Shown here piece by piece: positions 23,893 through 34,739 of a DNA stretch of 64,000 nucleotides. The translations under genes and the position numbers were made by a program. This DNA comes from Paenibacillus sp. JJ-223 (GTDB taxonomy: Bacteria; Bacillota; Bacilli; Paenibacillales; Paenibacillaceae). Position 1 is the stretch's first letter. The number at the start of each line of letters is the position of its first letter. Under the pieces are notes generated by a model. That model ran no database searches and was not told where the DNA came from. It saw nothing but the letters and a program-made list of their open reading frames with translations. Location: NCBI RefSeq assembly GCF_927798175.1, contig NZ_CAKMMP010000001.1, forward strand, positions 62,001-126,000. The letters are read 5' to 3'.

Positions 23893-25419
23893 ATGGAACC
23901 AACGACGATCATACTGTTTGGTGCGACTGGCGATCTGGCCAAGCGAAAAATATATCCTGCTTTGTATAATTTATACATCGAACAAAAACTGCCGGCTTCC
24001 TTCTCGTTGATCGGGCTTGGACGCCGCGAATGGAGCGACGATTTTTTCCAGTCTCAAGTGGAAAAATCCTTGCAGGAATTTTCGAGACGCGCGCCTGATG
24101 CGGAAAAAGTAAAATCTTTTGTGCAGGCTTTTCGTTACAGTGTATTGAATATCAGCCATAAGGAAGATTATATAAAGCTGCTTCGCATGGTGGAAGAAGG
24201 GGAAGCGCAGCGCGGAGCTGCTTCGAATCGTCTGTTCTACCTGTCGGTAGGACCGGAGTTCTTCGAGCCTATAGCCGAAAATATTCAGGAAAGCGGTCTT
24301 GGCGATACGCAAGGCTGGAAACGCCTTGTCATCGAGAAGCCGTTCGGCCATGACCTGCAATCGGCGCGGGATCTCAATCGCAAATTGAGCGAGGCGTTTA
24401 CGGAGGACGAGATTTACCGGATTGACCACTATTTGGGCAAACCGATGGTACAGCGCCTGGAGACGCTGCACCAGAACAATCCGATCATGAAGGCGCTTTG
24501 GAACAATCGGTACATTTCCAATGTGCAAATTACGGCGAACGAGACGGTTGGCGTTGAGGAACGGGCATCTTATTACGATCACGTGGGCGCCGTGCGCGAC
24601 ATGTTCCAGAACCATATGCTGCAATTGCTCATGATGATGGCGATTCAGCTTCCTTACAACAAAAGCGACTCGGACAAAGTCCGCATGAAGAAAAAGCACA
24701 TCATGGAATCGATTGAGCCGCTGCAAAAGCAAAACGTGGGCGCAAGCGTCATTCGCGGCCAATATGCGGCGGGCAGCATCCAAGGCAAGCCGGTGCAAGG
24801 CTACAAGGATGAGCCGGGCGTTGCGGAGAACACGATGAACGATACCTTTATCGCCGCGAAGCTGCAGATTGACGATTTCTTCTGGCGCGGGGTTCCATTC
24901 TATATCCGCACAGGCAAACGCATGAAAGAAAAGTCCACGCGCATCGTCATCGAATTCAAGGAGCCATCCGGTCAGACTCATTCCGAGAGCAACAACGGTT
25001 CCAAACCGAATCTGCTTGTCATTGAAATGAGTCCGGGCGAGAGCATGACGCTCCAGCTGAACGCAAGCGATCCGGAAAACAAAGGCGAATTCAAGCCGGT
25101 GCATATCGACTTGTCCCCGGATCGGGAAAATCTGGCCGAAGCTTACGAGAACCTGATTCGCGATGCGCTGCATGGGGATCCTACGTTCTTTGCGCATTGG
25201 GATGAGGTTGAATTGTCGTGGGCATGGGTCCAGCCGATTCTGGACGCATTTGCAGAGAACCTGCTTCCGCTGCACACCTATGCCGCAGGAAGCTATGGCC
25301 CGGCAGAGTCCGATGCCTTGCTCGCCGAGGAGGGACATCATTGGTGGTTTGACGAGCCTGAAGAACAGGTGAAACAAGCTGCTTCTGGAGTTCCGTTGGC
25401 GGTTAATGGTAATATGTAA
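23893..25419 (+). CDS. zwf: Glucose-6-phosphate 1-dehydrogenase
   Basis: Zwf oxidises glucose-6-phosphate with NADP to 6-phosphogluconolactone, the first step of the oxidative pentose phosphate pathway. The 508-residue protein has an N-terminal Rossmann motif (FGATGDLAKRKIYPALYNLY), the active-site motif IDHYLGK at residues 177-183 and the downstream FYIRTGKRM region. Length is normal. ATG at 23893 follows AAGGAG. It heads a same-strand cluster with tal and gnd, with a LysR gene divergent from it. 6-phosphogluconolactonase is not in the cluster. Confidence 0.97.
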   Translation: MEPTTIILFGATGDLAKRKIYPALYNLYIEQKLPASFSLIGLGRREWSDDFFQSQVEKSLQEFSRRAPDAEKVKSFVQAFRYSVLNISHKEDYIKLLRMVEEGEAQRGAASNRLFYLSVGPEFFEPIAENIQESGLGDTQGWKRLVIEKPFGHDLQSARDLNRKLSEAFTEDEIYRIDHYLGKPMVQRLETLHQNNPIMKALWNNRYISNVQITANETVGVEERASYYDHVGAVRDMFQNHMLQLLMMMAIQLPYNKSDSDKVRMKKKHIMESIEPLQKQNVGASVIRGQYAAGSIQGKPVQGYKDEPGVAENTMNDTFIAAKLQIDDFFWRGVPFYIRTGKRMKEKSTRIVIEFKEPSGQTHSESNNGSKPNLLVIEMSPGESMTLQLNASDPENKGEFKPVHIDLSPDRENLAEAYENLIRDALHGDPTFFAHWDEVELSWAWVQPILDAFAENLLPLHTYAAGSYGPAESDALLAEEGHHWWFDEPEEQVKQAASGVPLAVNGNM

Positions 25420-25481
25420 TATGTAACATGCTGAAGTAGTACCAAATCCAAAAAATAAACTATCCAGTGGAGGGAATCAAC

Positions 25482-26147
25482 ATGAAATTTTTCATCGATA
25501 CAGCAAACGTGGAGCAAATTCAAAAAGCATATAAAATCGGCGTCCTGAACGGCGTAACGACGAATCCTTCTCTCGTAGCCAAAGAAGGCGTGAAATTCGA
25601 GGACCGCATCGAAGAAATCCTGAAGCTGGTTCCTGAAGTGGAATCCGTATCGGCAGAAGTAACGCCGGATGCAGAAACAGCAGAAGAAATGATCGCGCAA
25701 GCGGAAGAACTGATCAAAATCAACAACAGCGACAAAAACATCACGATCAAATTGCCAATGACGCTGGCAGGTCTGGAAGCATGCCGCTACCTGACGAAAA
25801 AAGGCGTGAAAACCAACGTAACACTGATCTTCACGGTGAACCAAGCTTTGCTTGCAGCTCGTGCTGGCGCAACGTACGTATCCCCATTCTTGGGTCGTCT
25901 CGACGACATCTCCGAAGATGGCGTGCAGTTGGTGAGCAAAGTAGCCGAACTGTTCCGTGTGCATAATCTGGATACACAAATCATTGCTGCATCCGTAAGA
26001 CATCCGGATCACGTAACACGTGTAGCGTTGGCAGGAGCACATATTGCGACGGTTCCATTCTCCGTCATTGAGCAAATCTCCAAACACCCGCTGACAGACC
26101 AAGGTCTGGAAAAATTTGCGGCAGACTGGAAAAATTCCGTGAAATAA
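25482..26147 (+). CDS. tal: Transaldolase / fructose-6-phosphate aldolase-like (TalC type)
   Basis: The 221-residue protein is of the short transaldolase class. It has [16 protein letters not shown] at the start, [26 protein letters not shown] with the lysine expected to form the Schiff base, and [19 protein letters not shown] then [11 protein letters not shown]. It exchanges dihydroxyacetone units between sugar phosphates in the non-oxidative pentose phosphate pathway. ATG at 25482 follows GGAGGG; the few in-frame residues before it have no ribosome site. It lies between zwf and gnd with short gaps, so all three are likely co-transcribed. Family relatives split between transaldolase and aldolase activity; the pathway context favours transaldolase. 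Confidence 0.93.
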   Translation: MKFFIDTANVEQIQKAYKIGVLNGVTTNPSLVAKEGVKFEDRIEEILKLVPEVESVSAEVTPDAETAEEMIAQAEELIKINNSDKNITIKLPMTLAGLEACRYLTKKGVKTNVTLIFTVNQALLAARAGATYVSPFLGRLDDISEDGVQLVSKVAELFRVHNLDTQIIAASVRHPDHVTRVALAGAHIATVPFSVIEQISKHPLTDQGLEKFAADWKNSVK

Positions 26148-26157
26148 TGATGATGAC

Positions 26158-26194
26158 GCGGAGCAGGTGGCCGTTAGATTCGCCACCGCTCCGC
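26158..26194. other. Strong hairpin between tal and gnd
   Basis: GCGGAGCAGGTGGC pairs with GCCACCGCTCCGC around a nine-base loop. No T run follows, so it is more likely an mRNA stability or processing element, or a partial attenuator, than a full terminator. Confidence 0.55.
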
Positions 26195-26238
26195 CCCATA
26201 ATAAAGCTTTAGAATATTAAAATGATCAGGAGGATATA

Positions 26239-27657
<1,419 letters not shown>

Positions 27658-27685
27658 TCGTTAGACGACGCAATCATAAAAGTTC

Positions 27686-27746
27686 AAGCATTCCTGTGTC
27701 CGATGCGAAAGCCCTTGGCTCTCGGCGGACGCGGGAATGCTTTTTT
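27686..27746 (+). terminator. Terminator after gnd
   Basis: AAGCATTCC / GGAATGCTT with a G+C-rich inner hairpin is followed by TTTTTT, 28 bases beyond the stop. Confidence 0.88.
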
Positions 27747-27848
27747 GCATTGGAAAGATGCCTGGAACAGGGCTTCTGGGTTATACTGGTGCAGACGGGT
27801 TAAAGGCATCATTAGAAATTGAATATGAACGAGGAGGATCGTCGTAGA

Positions 27849-28952
27849 ATGTTTGTCGTAGCTGGTATTGCATTTCTGCTCGTATACGGATTGCTGGTAT
27901 TTTACATAGGCTGGAGCGGGTGGAGCTGGATGAAACCCGTTGTGAGCGCACGTTTCCGCTGGCTGTATATTGTTATCATCGCATTTCTGGCTTGTTCATT
28001 TATTTTGGCGCGGATGTTTGGAAGCTTATCGTTTCTGAGCATCATTGGATCATACTGGTTGGCCATCTTCTCATTGTTATTGATGATTCTGCCGGTTGTA
28101 CATATCATCCTTTGGCTGCTGCGGTTGACGCGCATACCCAGGCATCATGCACACAAATGGGCCGGCGCGGCGACGCTTGTTTTATTGTTGTCGACACTGG
28201 GTTACGGCATTTTCAATGCATATAGTCCGGTCGTGAGGGAGTACAGCATTCAGATCGATAAAAAAGTCGAAGGGCTGGACACGCTTAACATCGTGATGGC
28301 AGCAGATACCCATTTTGGGCTGCTGTCGGGACCAAGCCACGCTAAACGAATGGTGAATGAGATTAATGCACTGAAGCCCGACCTTGTGCTGTACCCTGGC
28401 GACCTGATCGACGATAACCTTGAGCTATACAAGAAAAGCGGGATCGCGGACATTATTCGTGATATCCAGGCACCCTACGGTGTTTACGCAACGCTTGGGA
28501 ATCATGACAAATTCGACGGTCCGATCGAAGCGTTGATTGCAGCCTTGGAACAAAGCAACATGAAGGTGTTATATGATGAGCAAATTATGCTGGATGACAA
28601 ATTGACCTTGATCGGGCGCAAAGACAGAACCGAGACGGATCGTGCTGAGGTCGCTGCTTTAATGGAAAACGTGGATCAAAGCAAACCGGTCATCATGCTG
28701 GACCACCAGCCGTATGATCTGGATATCGCCGAACAAAACGGCATCGATCTGGTTGTGTCCGGCCATACGCATCGCGGGCAGATTGCCCCGGCCCAGTTCA
28801 TCACGCAGGCCATTTACGAGAACGATTGGGGTTATTTGCAGAAAGGCTCCATGCACTCCATTGTCACGTCGGGTTATGGATTTTGGGGACCGCCGATCCG
28901 TACAAGCAGCCGCTCCGAAATCGTGCAGATTCATGTCACGTTCAAGCAATAA
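27849..28952 (+). CDS. Membrane-anchored metallophosphoesterase (YkuE/YaeI-like)
   Basis: The 367-residue product has four membrane helices in the first 140 residues and a calcineurin-like phosphoesterase domain after about residue 150. The metal-binding motifs are all present: DTHFG, YPGDLIDD, GNHD, LDHQPYDL and SGHTHRGQ. Relatives hydrolyse phosphodiesters such as lipid or nucleotide substrates; the substrate here is unknown. ATG at 27849 lies after GAGGAGG, though the spacing is a little long; in-frame starts at 27819 and 27825 precede the ribosome site and are rejected. It is a single gene. Confidence 0.9.
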   Translation: MFVVAGIAFLLVYGLLVFYIGWSGWSWMKPVVSARFRWLYIVIIAFLACSFILARMFGSLSFLSIIGSYWLAIFSLLLMILPVVHIILWLLRLTRIPRHHAHKWAGAATLVLLLSTLGYGIFNAYSPVVREYSIQIDKKVEGLDTLNIVMAADTHFGLLSGPSHAKRMVNEINALKPDLVLYPGDLIDDNLELYKKSGIADIIRDIQAPYGVYATLGNHDKFDGPIEALIAALEQSNMKVLYDEQIMLDDKLTLIGRKDRTETDRAEVAALMENVDQSKPVIMLDHQPYDLDIAEQNGIDLVVSGHTHRGQIAPAQFITQAIYENDWGYLQKGSMHSIVTSGYGFWGPPIRTSSRSEIVQIHVTFKQ

Positions 28953-29162
28953 CGCGAGTCGTATATTTAACGTCACAGCCCTTCTTGTTGAAGGGCTATT
29001 CGGCATTTGATCTCGGTTATTCGGCTGCTCCGATACCTGATTACAAAAATGCGTCCCCACGTACCATAAAAAAAGCACTGTTTTTATTATCCTAAGAGAG
29101 TCACCGCGATCCTTCTCGATGGTAGAAGCATACGGCGGGGTGAACTTGAGGGGGGATTATAC

Positions 29163-31952
29163 GTGCTTGAAGTCGGATCATTGCGAACGGAATATTTGGA
29201 AAATCCTTTGGGCGTGGACGCAGCATCACCACGATTAGGTTGGAAGGTGTACAGTTCAGAGACGAACGTTATGCAAACCGCATATCATGTACAAGCATCC
29301 GGAACAAAAGACTTTAACGATTTGATCTGGGATACGGGGAGAGTAGAATCTGACCATTCCCAAGTCATCTTGTATGCAGGTCCGCCGCTGGAATCGCTGC
29401 AGCGCGTCTATTGGAGGGTTAAAGTCTGGGACAATCACGGTGAAGAGTCCATATTCAGCGAATGCGCCTTCTTTGAAATCGGGCTGCTGCATGCCAGTGA
29501 CTGGCGTGCCTGGTGGATTGAACCGGAAAAGGAAGTGCAGATCGATGCCTATAAACCTGCCCCTTATATTCGCAAGGAATTCATTGTAAGGAAGGGACTT
29601 GTCCGGGCCAGGGCATGTTTGACGGCAAAAGGACTATACAGCTTTTATTTGAACGGGGCGGAAGGTACGGACCATCTGTTTACTCCCGGATTTACATCTT
29701 ATCATGAGCGATTGCAATATCAGATCTATGACGTGACTCGTTTGCTGCAGGAAGGCGCTAATGCGCTTGGCATTATTCTTGGCGACGGCTGGTGGAGAGG
29801 TTCTACCGGCGGGGCAAGCTTGAAAAATAATTTCGGGTACAAGCTGGCTTTTTTGGGACAACTGATGCTGCAATATGAGGACGGAACGATCGAATGGGTT
29901 TGCAGTGACGGGACATTCAAGACATCATACGGACCGCTGCTGAAATCAGACATGAAGGCTGGCGATCTTTATGATGCCCGAATAGATATGGAAGGCTGGA
30001 ACCAACCCGGATATGACGATTCTTCCTGGGAGCAAGTACAGGCTGCCAAAGATGAACTAACTGGCCTGATTGCGACCCGCAGCGTGCCGGTTAGACAAAA
30101 GGAAACCTTTTCGCCAACGGTATTACACACGCCGAATGGCGAGACCGTGCTGGACTTTGGACAAAACATCGCAGGCTGGGTGGACATGAGGGTTTGCGGT
30201 GAAGCCGGTACCGATGTTGTACTCATCCATGGGGAAACGCTGGATAAAGACGGGAACTTTACCTTGCAAAACCTGGCCCATCACGGGCCGTTAGAGGACT
30301 TTCAAGAAGTTCGCTACATTTTGAAGGGTAAGGGTATCGAGCATTATCGTCCGCGCTTCTCGATCTTTGGTTTTCGCTACGTGCTGGTCAAGAAGCATCC
30401 AGGCATTGTAAAAGCAGAAGATTTTACGGCAGTGGCCATCTATTCGGATATGGAGCAAACGGGTGAATTTACGTGTTCCAATCCCTTGATCAACCAATTG
30501 GTCTCTAACTCGCGCTGGAGCCAAAAAAGCAATTTCATGGAAGTGCCGACGGATTGCCCGACCCGGGAGAGAGCAGGCTGGACGGGGGACGCGCAAGTAT
30601 TTTGCAAAACGGCAGCCAATTTTATGAACGTGCATTCGTTTTATGAAAAATGGCTGGCCGACCTGGCGTCCGAACAATTCTCGAATGGATCCGTAGGGAG
30701 TACGGTACCTACCGTGATCGGCTATCACAACAAAGAGGAATGGGAGAGGTTCTCCAAGCAGAATAAAGACCCCATGATGGCCATACGCAGGCCAGAGCCA
30801 GGAACGGCAAGCATGCTTGACGGTTCTTCCGGCTGGGGGGATGCGGCGGTTATTATTCCATGGACGTTGTATCTGTGTTACGGAGACCAAACCATTCTAG
30901 AGAAGCAGTTTGATTCGGCTAAGGCATGGGTGGATTATATGGCCGTCAGCGCCAGGAAAGCCAATGAACGTTTCAAAGACTCTCCTGCCTATCAGAACTA
31001 TACCGACGGCGAGCTTGATGCGGATTACATTTGGGATACCAGCTTCCACTGGGGAGAATGGCTCGAAGCCGATTCCGAATTCAACGATCTGGTCGCGGCG
31101 ATGAGCAAGTCCCAAGGCTGTCATCCCGATGTTGCGACAGCGTATTTCGCCTATTCCACGCGCCTCCTGGCCGAAATGGCTTCCGTACTCGGAAAGCTCA
31201 AGATAGCAGAAGAATACCAGCGTCGATATGAAAAGATCAAGCGTGTGTACAATGCATACTTTGTTCAGGATAACGGGCATATTCTGGACGATCGGCAGGC
31301 GCCGAATGTCCGGACGCTGGCGTTTGGGTTGGCGGATACAGCCAAACGACAAGCGGTTGCGGACCGTCTTGCCGAGATGGTCGTAGCGCAGAAGCATCAT
31401 TTGAATACGGGATTTTTGTCCACGCCGTTCATCCTTCATGTTCTGGCGGATCATGGGTATCCCGAAATCGCCTATCGGCTGCTGGAGCAAACCTCCGATC
31501 CCTCCTGGTTATATGCCGTGAGCCATGGCGCTACAACGATTTGGGAAAGCTGGAGGGGAATCAAACCGGACGGGGAACTTACGGGTTCATTGAACCATTA
31601 TTCCTATGGAGCGGTATGCGACTTCTTATTTACAGGCATTGCAGGCATTCGCCCGCAATGGAAAACGCCGGGTTTCAAACATTTTACGATAAAACCGCTG
31701 GTTGGAGGAACGCTTACACATGCATCTGCAACGTATGAATCTCCCTATGGCGTGATCCAATCCGGTTGGTTGAAGACGGAAAGAGGCGTTACCTACGATT
31801 TTGGCATTCCTGCGAATTCCAGGGCCACCGTTATGCTTCCGGGCAAGCAGGTTGACATCAAGCGAGTGTCTGCCGAGTTTCCCGATGTCCGCTATGAAGA
31901 CGGGCATATCATCTTTGCGGCAGGAAGCGGGAAGTACACGATCGCGTTGTAA
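29163..31952 (+). CDS. Alpha-L-rhamnosidase, glycoside hydrolase family 78 (copy 1)
   Basis: The 929-residue protein releases L-rhamnose from rhamnosides such as plant flavonoid glycosides and cell-wall polysaccharides. It has the GH78 order: N-terminal beta domains (about 1-400; GLYSFYLNGAEGTDHLFTPG, LGIILGDGWWRG), the (alpha/alpha)6 barrel (EVPTDCPTRERAGWTGDAQV, with the acidic catalytic region) and a C-terminal beta domain ending in YTIAL. No signal peptide is seen, so it acts in the cytosol on imported substrates. GTG at 29163 follows GAGGGGGG. A terminator follows. It resembles the copy at 42580 in order and motifs but is distinctly diverged. Confidence 0.92.
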   Translation: MLEVGSLRTEYLENPLGVDAASPRLGWKVYSSETNVMQTAYHVQASGTKDFNDLIWDTGRVESDHSQVILYAGPPLESLQRVYWRVKVWDNHGEESIFSECAFFEIGLLHASDWRAWWIEPEKEVQIDAYKPAPYIRKEFIVRKGLVRARACLTAKGLYSFYLNGAEGTDHLFTPGFTSYHERLQYQIYDVTRLLQEGANALGIILGDGWWRGSTGGASLKNNFGYKLAFLGQLMLQYEDGTIEWVCSDGTFKTSYGPLLKSDMKAGDLYDARIDMEGWNQPGYDDSSWEQVQAAKDELTGLIATRSVPVRQKETFSPTVLHTPNGETVLDFGQNIAGWVDMRVCGEAGTDVVLIHGETLDKDGNFTLQNLAHHGPLEDFQEVRYILKGKGIEHYRPRFSIFGFRYVLVKKHPGIVKAEDFTAVAIYSDMEQTGEFTCSNPLINQLVSNSRWSQKSNFMEVPTDCPTRERAGWTGDAQVFCKTAANFMNVHSFYEKWLADLASEQFSNGSVGSTVPTVIGYHNKEEWERFSKQNKDPMMAIRRPEPGTASMLDGSSGWGDAAVIIPWTLYLCYGDQTILEKQFDSAKAWVDYMAVSARKANERFKDSPAYQNYTDGELDADYIWDTSFHWGEWLEADSEFNDLVAAMSKSQGCHPDVATAYFAYSTRLLAEMASVLGKLKIAEEYQRRYEKIKRVYNAYFVQDNGHILDDRQAPNVRTLAFGLADTAKRQAVADRLAEMVVAQKHHLNTGFLSTPFILHVLADHGYPEIAYRLLEQTSDPSWLYAVSHGATTIWESWRGIKPDGELTGSLNHYSYGAVCDFLFTGIAGIRPQWKTPGFKHFTIKPLVGGTLTHASATYESPYGVIQSGWLKTERGVTYDFGIPANSRATVMLPGKQVDIKRVSAEFPDVRYEDGHIIFAAGSGKYTIAL

Positions 31953-31967
31953 TACGCCTTACAGACC

Positions 31968-31999
31968 AAAACGAGCCAATATTCATTGGGCTCGTTTTT
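31968..31999. terminator. Terminator after GH78 copy 1
   Basis: AAAACGAGCCAAT / ATTGGGCTCGTTTT with a four-base loop and a T run; the A-rich left side lets it serve the convergent AraC gene as well. Confidence 0.9.
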
Positions 32000-32007
32000 A
32001 CGTTGGG

Positions 32008-33252
32008 TCAACCTTTTTCGATCAAATGATGTTTTTCGCGATATTGTTTCGGGGTCACGCCCACGATCTTTTTAAATACTTTGGTTAAATAGCTCTGGTC
32101 ATTAAAATGAAAGAGCGAGCCTAATTCGGATATCGAGATGGCGCTGTACGCCAGTAAACGTTTGATTTCTTCGATCTTTGTTTGTTGAATGTATTCGCTT
32201 ACCGAAATGCCGACCTCTTTTTTGAACAGGGCCGACAAATATTTGGGACTAAGTCCAATCTCCAAGGCGATGTCGTTATGGTGGATTTCTTCATAAATGT
32301 GTTTATGAATGTACTCCTTGCAGGCTATGATTTTTTTCGAATATCTTTCGTGCCGTGCTTGCTTCACCTTCTCTGCAAACGTATGCAGGACTTCGCGTGC
32401 CAAACTTCGGATTTCATCCAGTCGATCCAATTCCTCGAGCCGTTGTATAAACCTGTCGTGTAATGCAAAGGCGGTATCCTCGTTCAAGCCTCCGTCCATA
32501 GAAGCTCTCGTTACCAAAGCAATCAGCGTAATGATATGGTTTTTGTTCGAACGAAGGAAGCTGGATTTCGACAAGACGGATGAGGATTCTTCTTCCTTGA
32601 TGAAGGACAGTTCGTCGATGTCCTCGACCCTGCCTTCTTTGATCATGAACAAAAGCTTTTTTTCGAACAATCGAACCTGGTTGTGATCCGCAGATTGCAA
32701 ATACTGGGTGAATTCAAGATTCACGAATCCCTTTGCTTTTTCATAGTCATCGAACTGAAAATCTTCGTACAGGACGGATTGCGGAGAAAGCAGCTCCTTG
32801 TTGAACAAGTGATAAATAAAAACGCTGATATGATTCAGCTTGTCATTGCTCAAAATCGGCAAACGTTCATAATAACGCGCGACTTGATCGCGATAAAAAA
32901 ATGCATCCCTATCATTGATAATGCCAGTTAATACTTCATTAGGTATGGGGTGGGACAGGGTAGGACCCATAATCAGGGTGCCTTCAAACAGATCGCCATC
33001 GAAATAGCTGATTAATATGAACTTTTCGGAGAATACCGATTTGGTAATAACAGGAATCCGATATGTTCTTCTGGGTTCGAAATATAACGGGTTCAAATAA
33101 CTTCCGGTGCGACGTTCGATCAATGGGTTGATCGGTTGGCCGCGCAAGTTGTCATAGATGACTTTTCCTTTCGGACTGATAAAGAAAACAGGCAGTTCAA
33201 ACGTATTGGAAACGAGGCTGCACATCGCGTCGATGGTAATGCATGTGGTCAT
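32008..33252 (-). CDS. AraC-family transcription regulator divergent from the GH1/GPH genes
   Basis: The 414-residue protein has a long N-terminal sensory region with no clear barrel and a C-terminal AraC DNA-binding domain of two helix-turn-helices: EIHHNDIALEIGLSPKYLSA then FKKEVGISVSEYIQ, and ISELGSLFHFNDQSYLTKVF with KKIVGVTPKQYREK. ATG at 33252 is used because GGGAG lies nine bases before it. It starts 171 bases from the beta-glucosidase gene on the other strand, so it probably controls the GH1 and symporter genes. The inducer is likely a beta-glucoside, which is inferred. It ends at the terminator shared with GH78 copy 1. Confidence 0.87.
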   Translation of the reverse strand: MTTCITIDAMCSLVSNTFELPVFFISPKGKVIYDNLRGQPINPLIERRTGSYLNPLYFEPRRTYRIPVITKSVFSEKFILISYFDGDLFEGTLIMGPTLSHPIPNEVLTGIINDRDAFFYRDQVARYYERLPILSNDKLNHISVFIYHLFNKELLSPQSVLYEDFQFDDYEKAKGFVNLEFTQYLQSADHNQVRLFEKKLLFMIKEGRVEDIDELSFIKEEESSSVLSKSSFLRSNKNHIITLIALVTRASMDGGLNEDTAFALHDRFIQRLEELDRLDEIRSLAREVLHTFAEKVKQARHERYSKKIIACKEYIHKHIYEEIHHNDIALEIGLSPKYLSALFKKEVGISVSEYIQQTKIEEIKRLLAYSAISISELGSLFHFNDQSYLTKVFKKIVGVTPKQYREKHHLIEKG

Positions 33253-33375
33253 CAGGATCAACTCCCTGCTGGAGATTTCATGCTGTATTCAGGACAATAA
33301 TACTAAAAAACATACGAAATCACCATATCAAATCCAGGGTGAATGCTACTATGGTCATAGCGTCAAGTCAGAAAT

Positions 33376-33389
33376 TGAAAACGCTTCCC
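33376..33389 (+). promoter_or_regulatory. Candidate cre (CcpA) site upstream of the GH1 gene
   Basis: TGAAAACGCTTCCC matches the catabolite-repression consensus TGWAARCGYTWNCW at all or nearly all positions. It lies 34 bases before the GH1 start, where CcpA would block transcription when preferred sugars are present. Confidence 0.5.
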
Positions 33390-33423
33390 CGGGGGAACAA
33401 ATTGAGATGGAAAGGTGAGGACG

Positions 33424-34713
33424 ATGACAAAACCATTTAGGAGCGATTTTATGTTGGGTGCGGCTACGGCCGCGCATCAAGTGGAAGGAAACAATATCCA
33501 TAGCGATTTCTGGGCGATGGAGCATATGCCGCACTCGTTGTACAAAGAACCTTCCTTACAGGCGGTGGACCATTATCATCTTTACGAAAAAGACATTCAA
33601 ATGTTGGTGGATGCAGGCTTGAATACGTATCGCTTTTCCATCGAATGGGCAAGAATTGAGCCGGTTAAAGGGCAGTTTGCTGCAGAAGAGATCGAACATT
33701 ACAGGAAGGTCCTGGAATGCTGCCATCAACATAAGGTGAATCCTGTCGTGACATTGCATCATTTTTCGTCTCCCAAATGGCTGATTGCCGAAGGGGGATG
33801 GGAGAGCGAAACAACGGTGGAGCATTTCAAGAACTATTGCCGGCATGTCGTTTCAGAGCTGGGGCCACTGATGCCTTACATCTGTACGATTAACGAAGCG
33901 AACATGGGGAAACAGATCACCAAAATTATGAAACGAATGATCGGCGCCGCAGCGAACGATTCGAACTCCACAACACCCGCGGATGTGCAGGTGGGTTTAA
34001 ACGTCGATGTGCAAAGCAGCATGGAGAAATACTTTGCGAGTTTGGGACAGGTGTTTGGCATGGATCCAACAAAAGTACAACCATTTCTCTCCCCACGGAC
34101 GGAGCAAGGCGAACAGATCATTATGAAATGCCACCAAGCAGCCAGAAGCGTAATCAAGGAATTGAATTCGTCGATCAAGGTTGGCATCACGTTATCTTTG
34201 TACGATCATCAGGCGTTACCCGGTGGGGAACAGCTGGCAGAACAAGAACAGCAGGAGGACTTTTTAAACTATTTGCCGTTTCTCCAAGGCGATGACTTCA
34301 TCGGCGTTCAAAATTACTCCAGAAAGATCCATGGACCAAGTGGGGTTGTCCAGCCGCCGGACCACGCGAAGTTAACCAAAATGGGATATGAAAACTATCC
34401 TCAAGCATTGGCGAACGTGCTTCAATTTGTGGCCAAACATTGGGATGGACCGATCATCGTAACCGAGAATGGCATATCCACAGATCAAGACGACGAACGC
34501 GTCGAATTCATCCGACAGGCCACAGCTGGCGTACAGAAGTGTATGGAAGACGGGATTGATGTGATCGGGTACATGTATTGGTCCTTGTTGGACAATTTCG
34601 AGTGGCAGCTTGGCTACGCTCAAACCTTTGGATTGATCGCCGTCGACCGATCCACGCAAATCCGAACTCCGAAAGAAAGTTTGTCGTTTCTTGGCTCGTT
34701 CAGAAATCGGTAA
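33424..34713 (+). CDS. Glycoside hydrolase family 1 beta-glucosidase
   Basis: This 429-residue GH1 enzyme hydrolyses beta-glucosides. The acid/base Glu is in TINEAN (Glu158) and the nucleophile Glu in TENGIS (Glu348). The N-terminal FMLGAATAAHQVEGNN and the late YMYWSLLDNFEWQLGYAQTF are family landmarks. It lies directly before a GPH-type symporter rather than a PTS gene, so the substrate is likely unphosphorylated, unlike the two GH1 enzymes of the bgl modules. ATG at 33424 follows AAAGGTGAGG; a GTG at 33415 overlaps that site. A cre-like element is just upstream. Confidence 0.93.
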   Translation: MTKPFRSDFMLGAATAAHQVEGNNIHSDFWAMEHMPHSLYKEPSLQAVDHYHLYEKDIQMLVDAGLNTYRFSIEWARIEPVKGQFAAEEIEHYRKVLECCHQHKVNPVVTLHHFSSPKWLIAEGGWESETTVEHFKNYCRHVVSELGPLMPYICTINEANMGKQITKIMKRMIGAAANDSNSTTPADVQVGLNVDVQSSMEKYFASLGQVFGMDPTKVQPFLSPRTEQGEQIIMKCHQAARSVIKELNSSIKVGITLSLYDHQALPGGEQLAEQEQQEDFLNYLPFLQGDDFIGVQNYSRKIHGPSGVVQPPDHAKLTKMGYENYPQALANVLQFVAKHWDGPIIVTENGISTDQDDERVEFIRQATAGVQKCMEDGIDVIGYMYWSLLDNFEWQLGYAQTFGLIAVDRSTQIRTPKESLSFLGSFRNR

Positions 34714-34739
34714 GCGCATACATTCAAGGGGGCATCATT

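Noticed and set aside
23971-25377. A 468-codon minus-strand open frame opposite zwf.
   Set aside because: It mirrors a certain zwf gene; long antisense frames are a by-product of its codon use.
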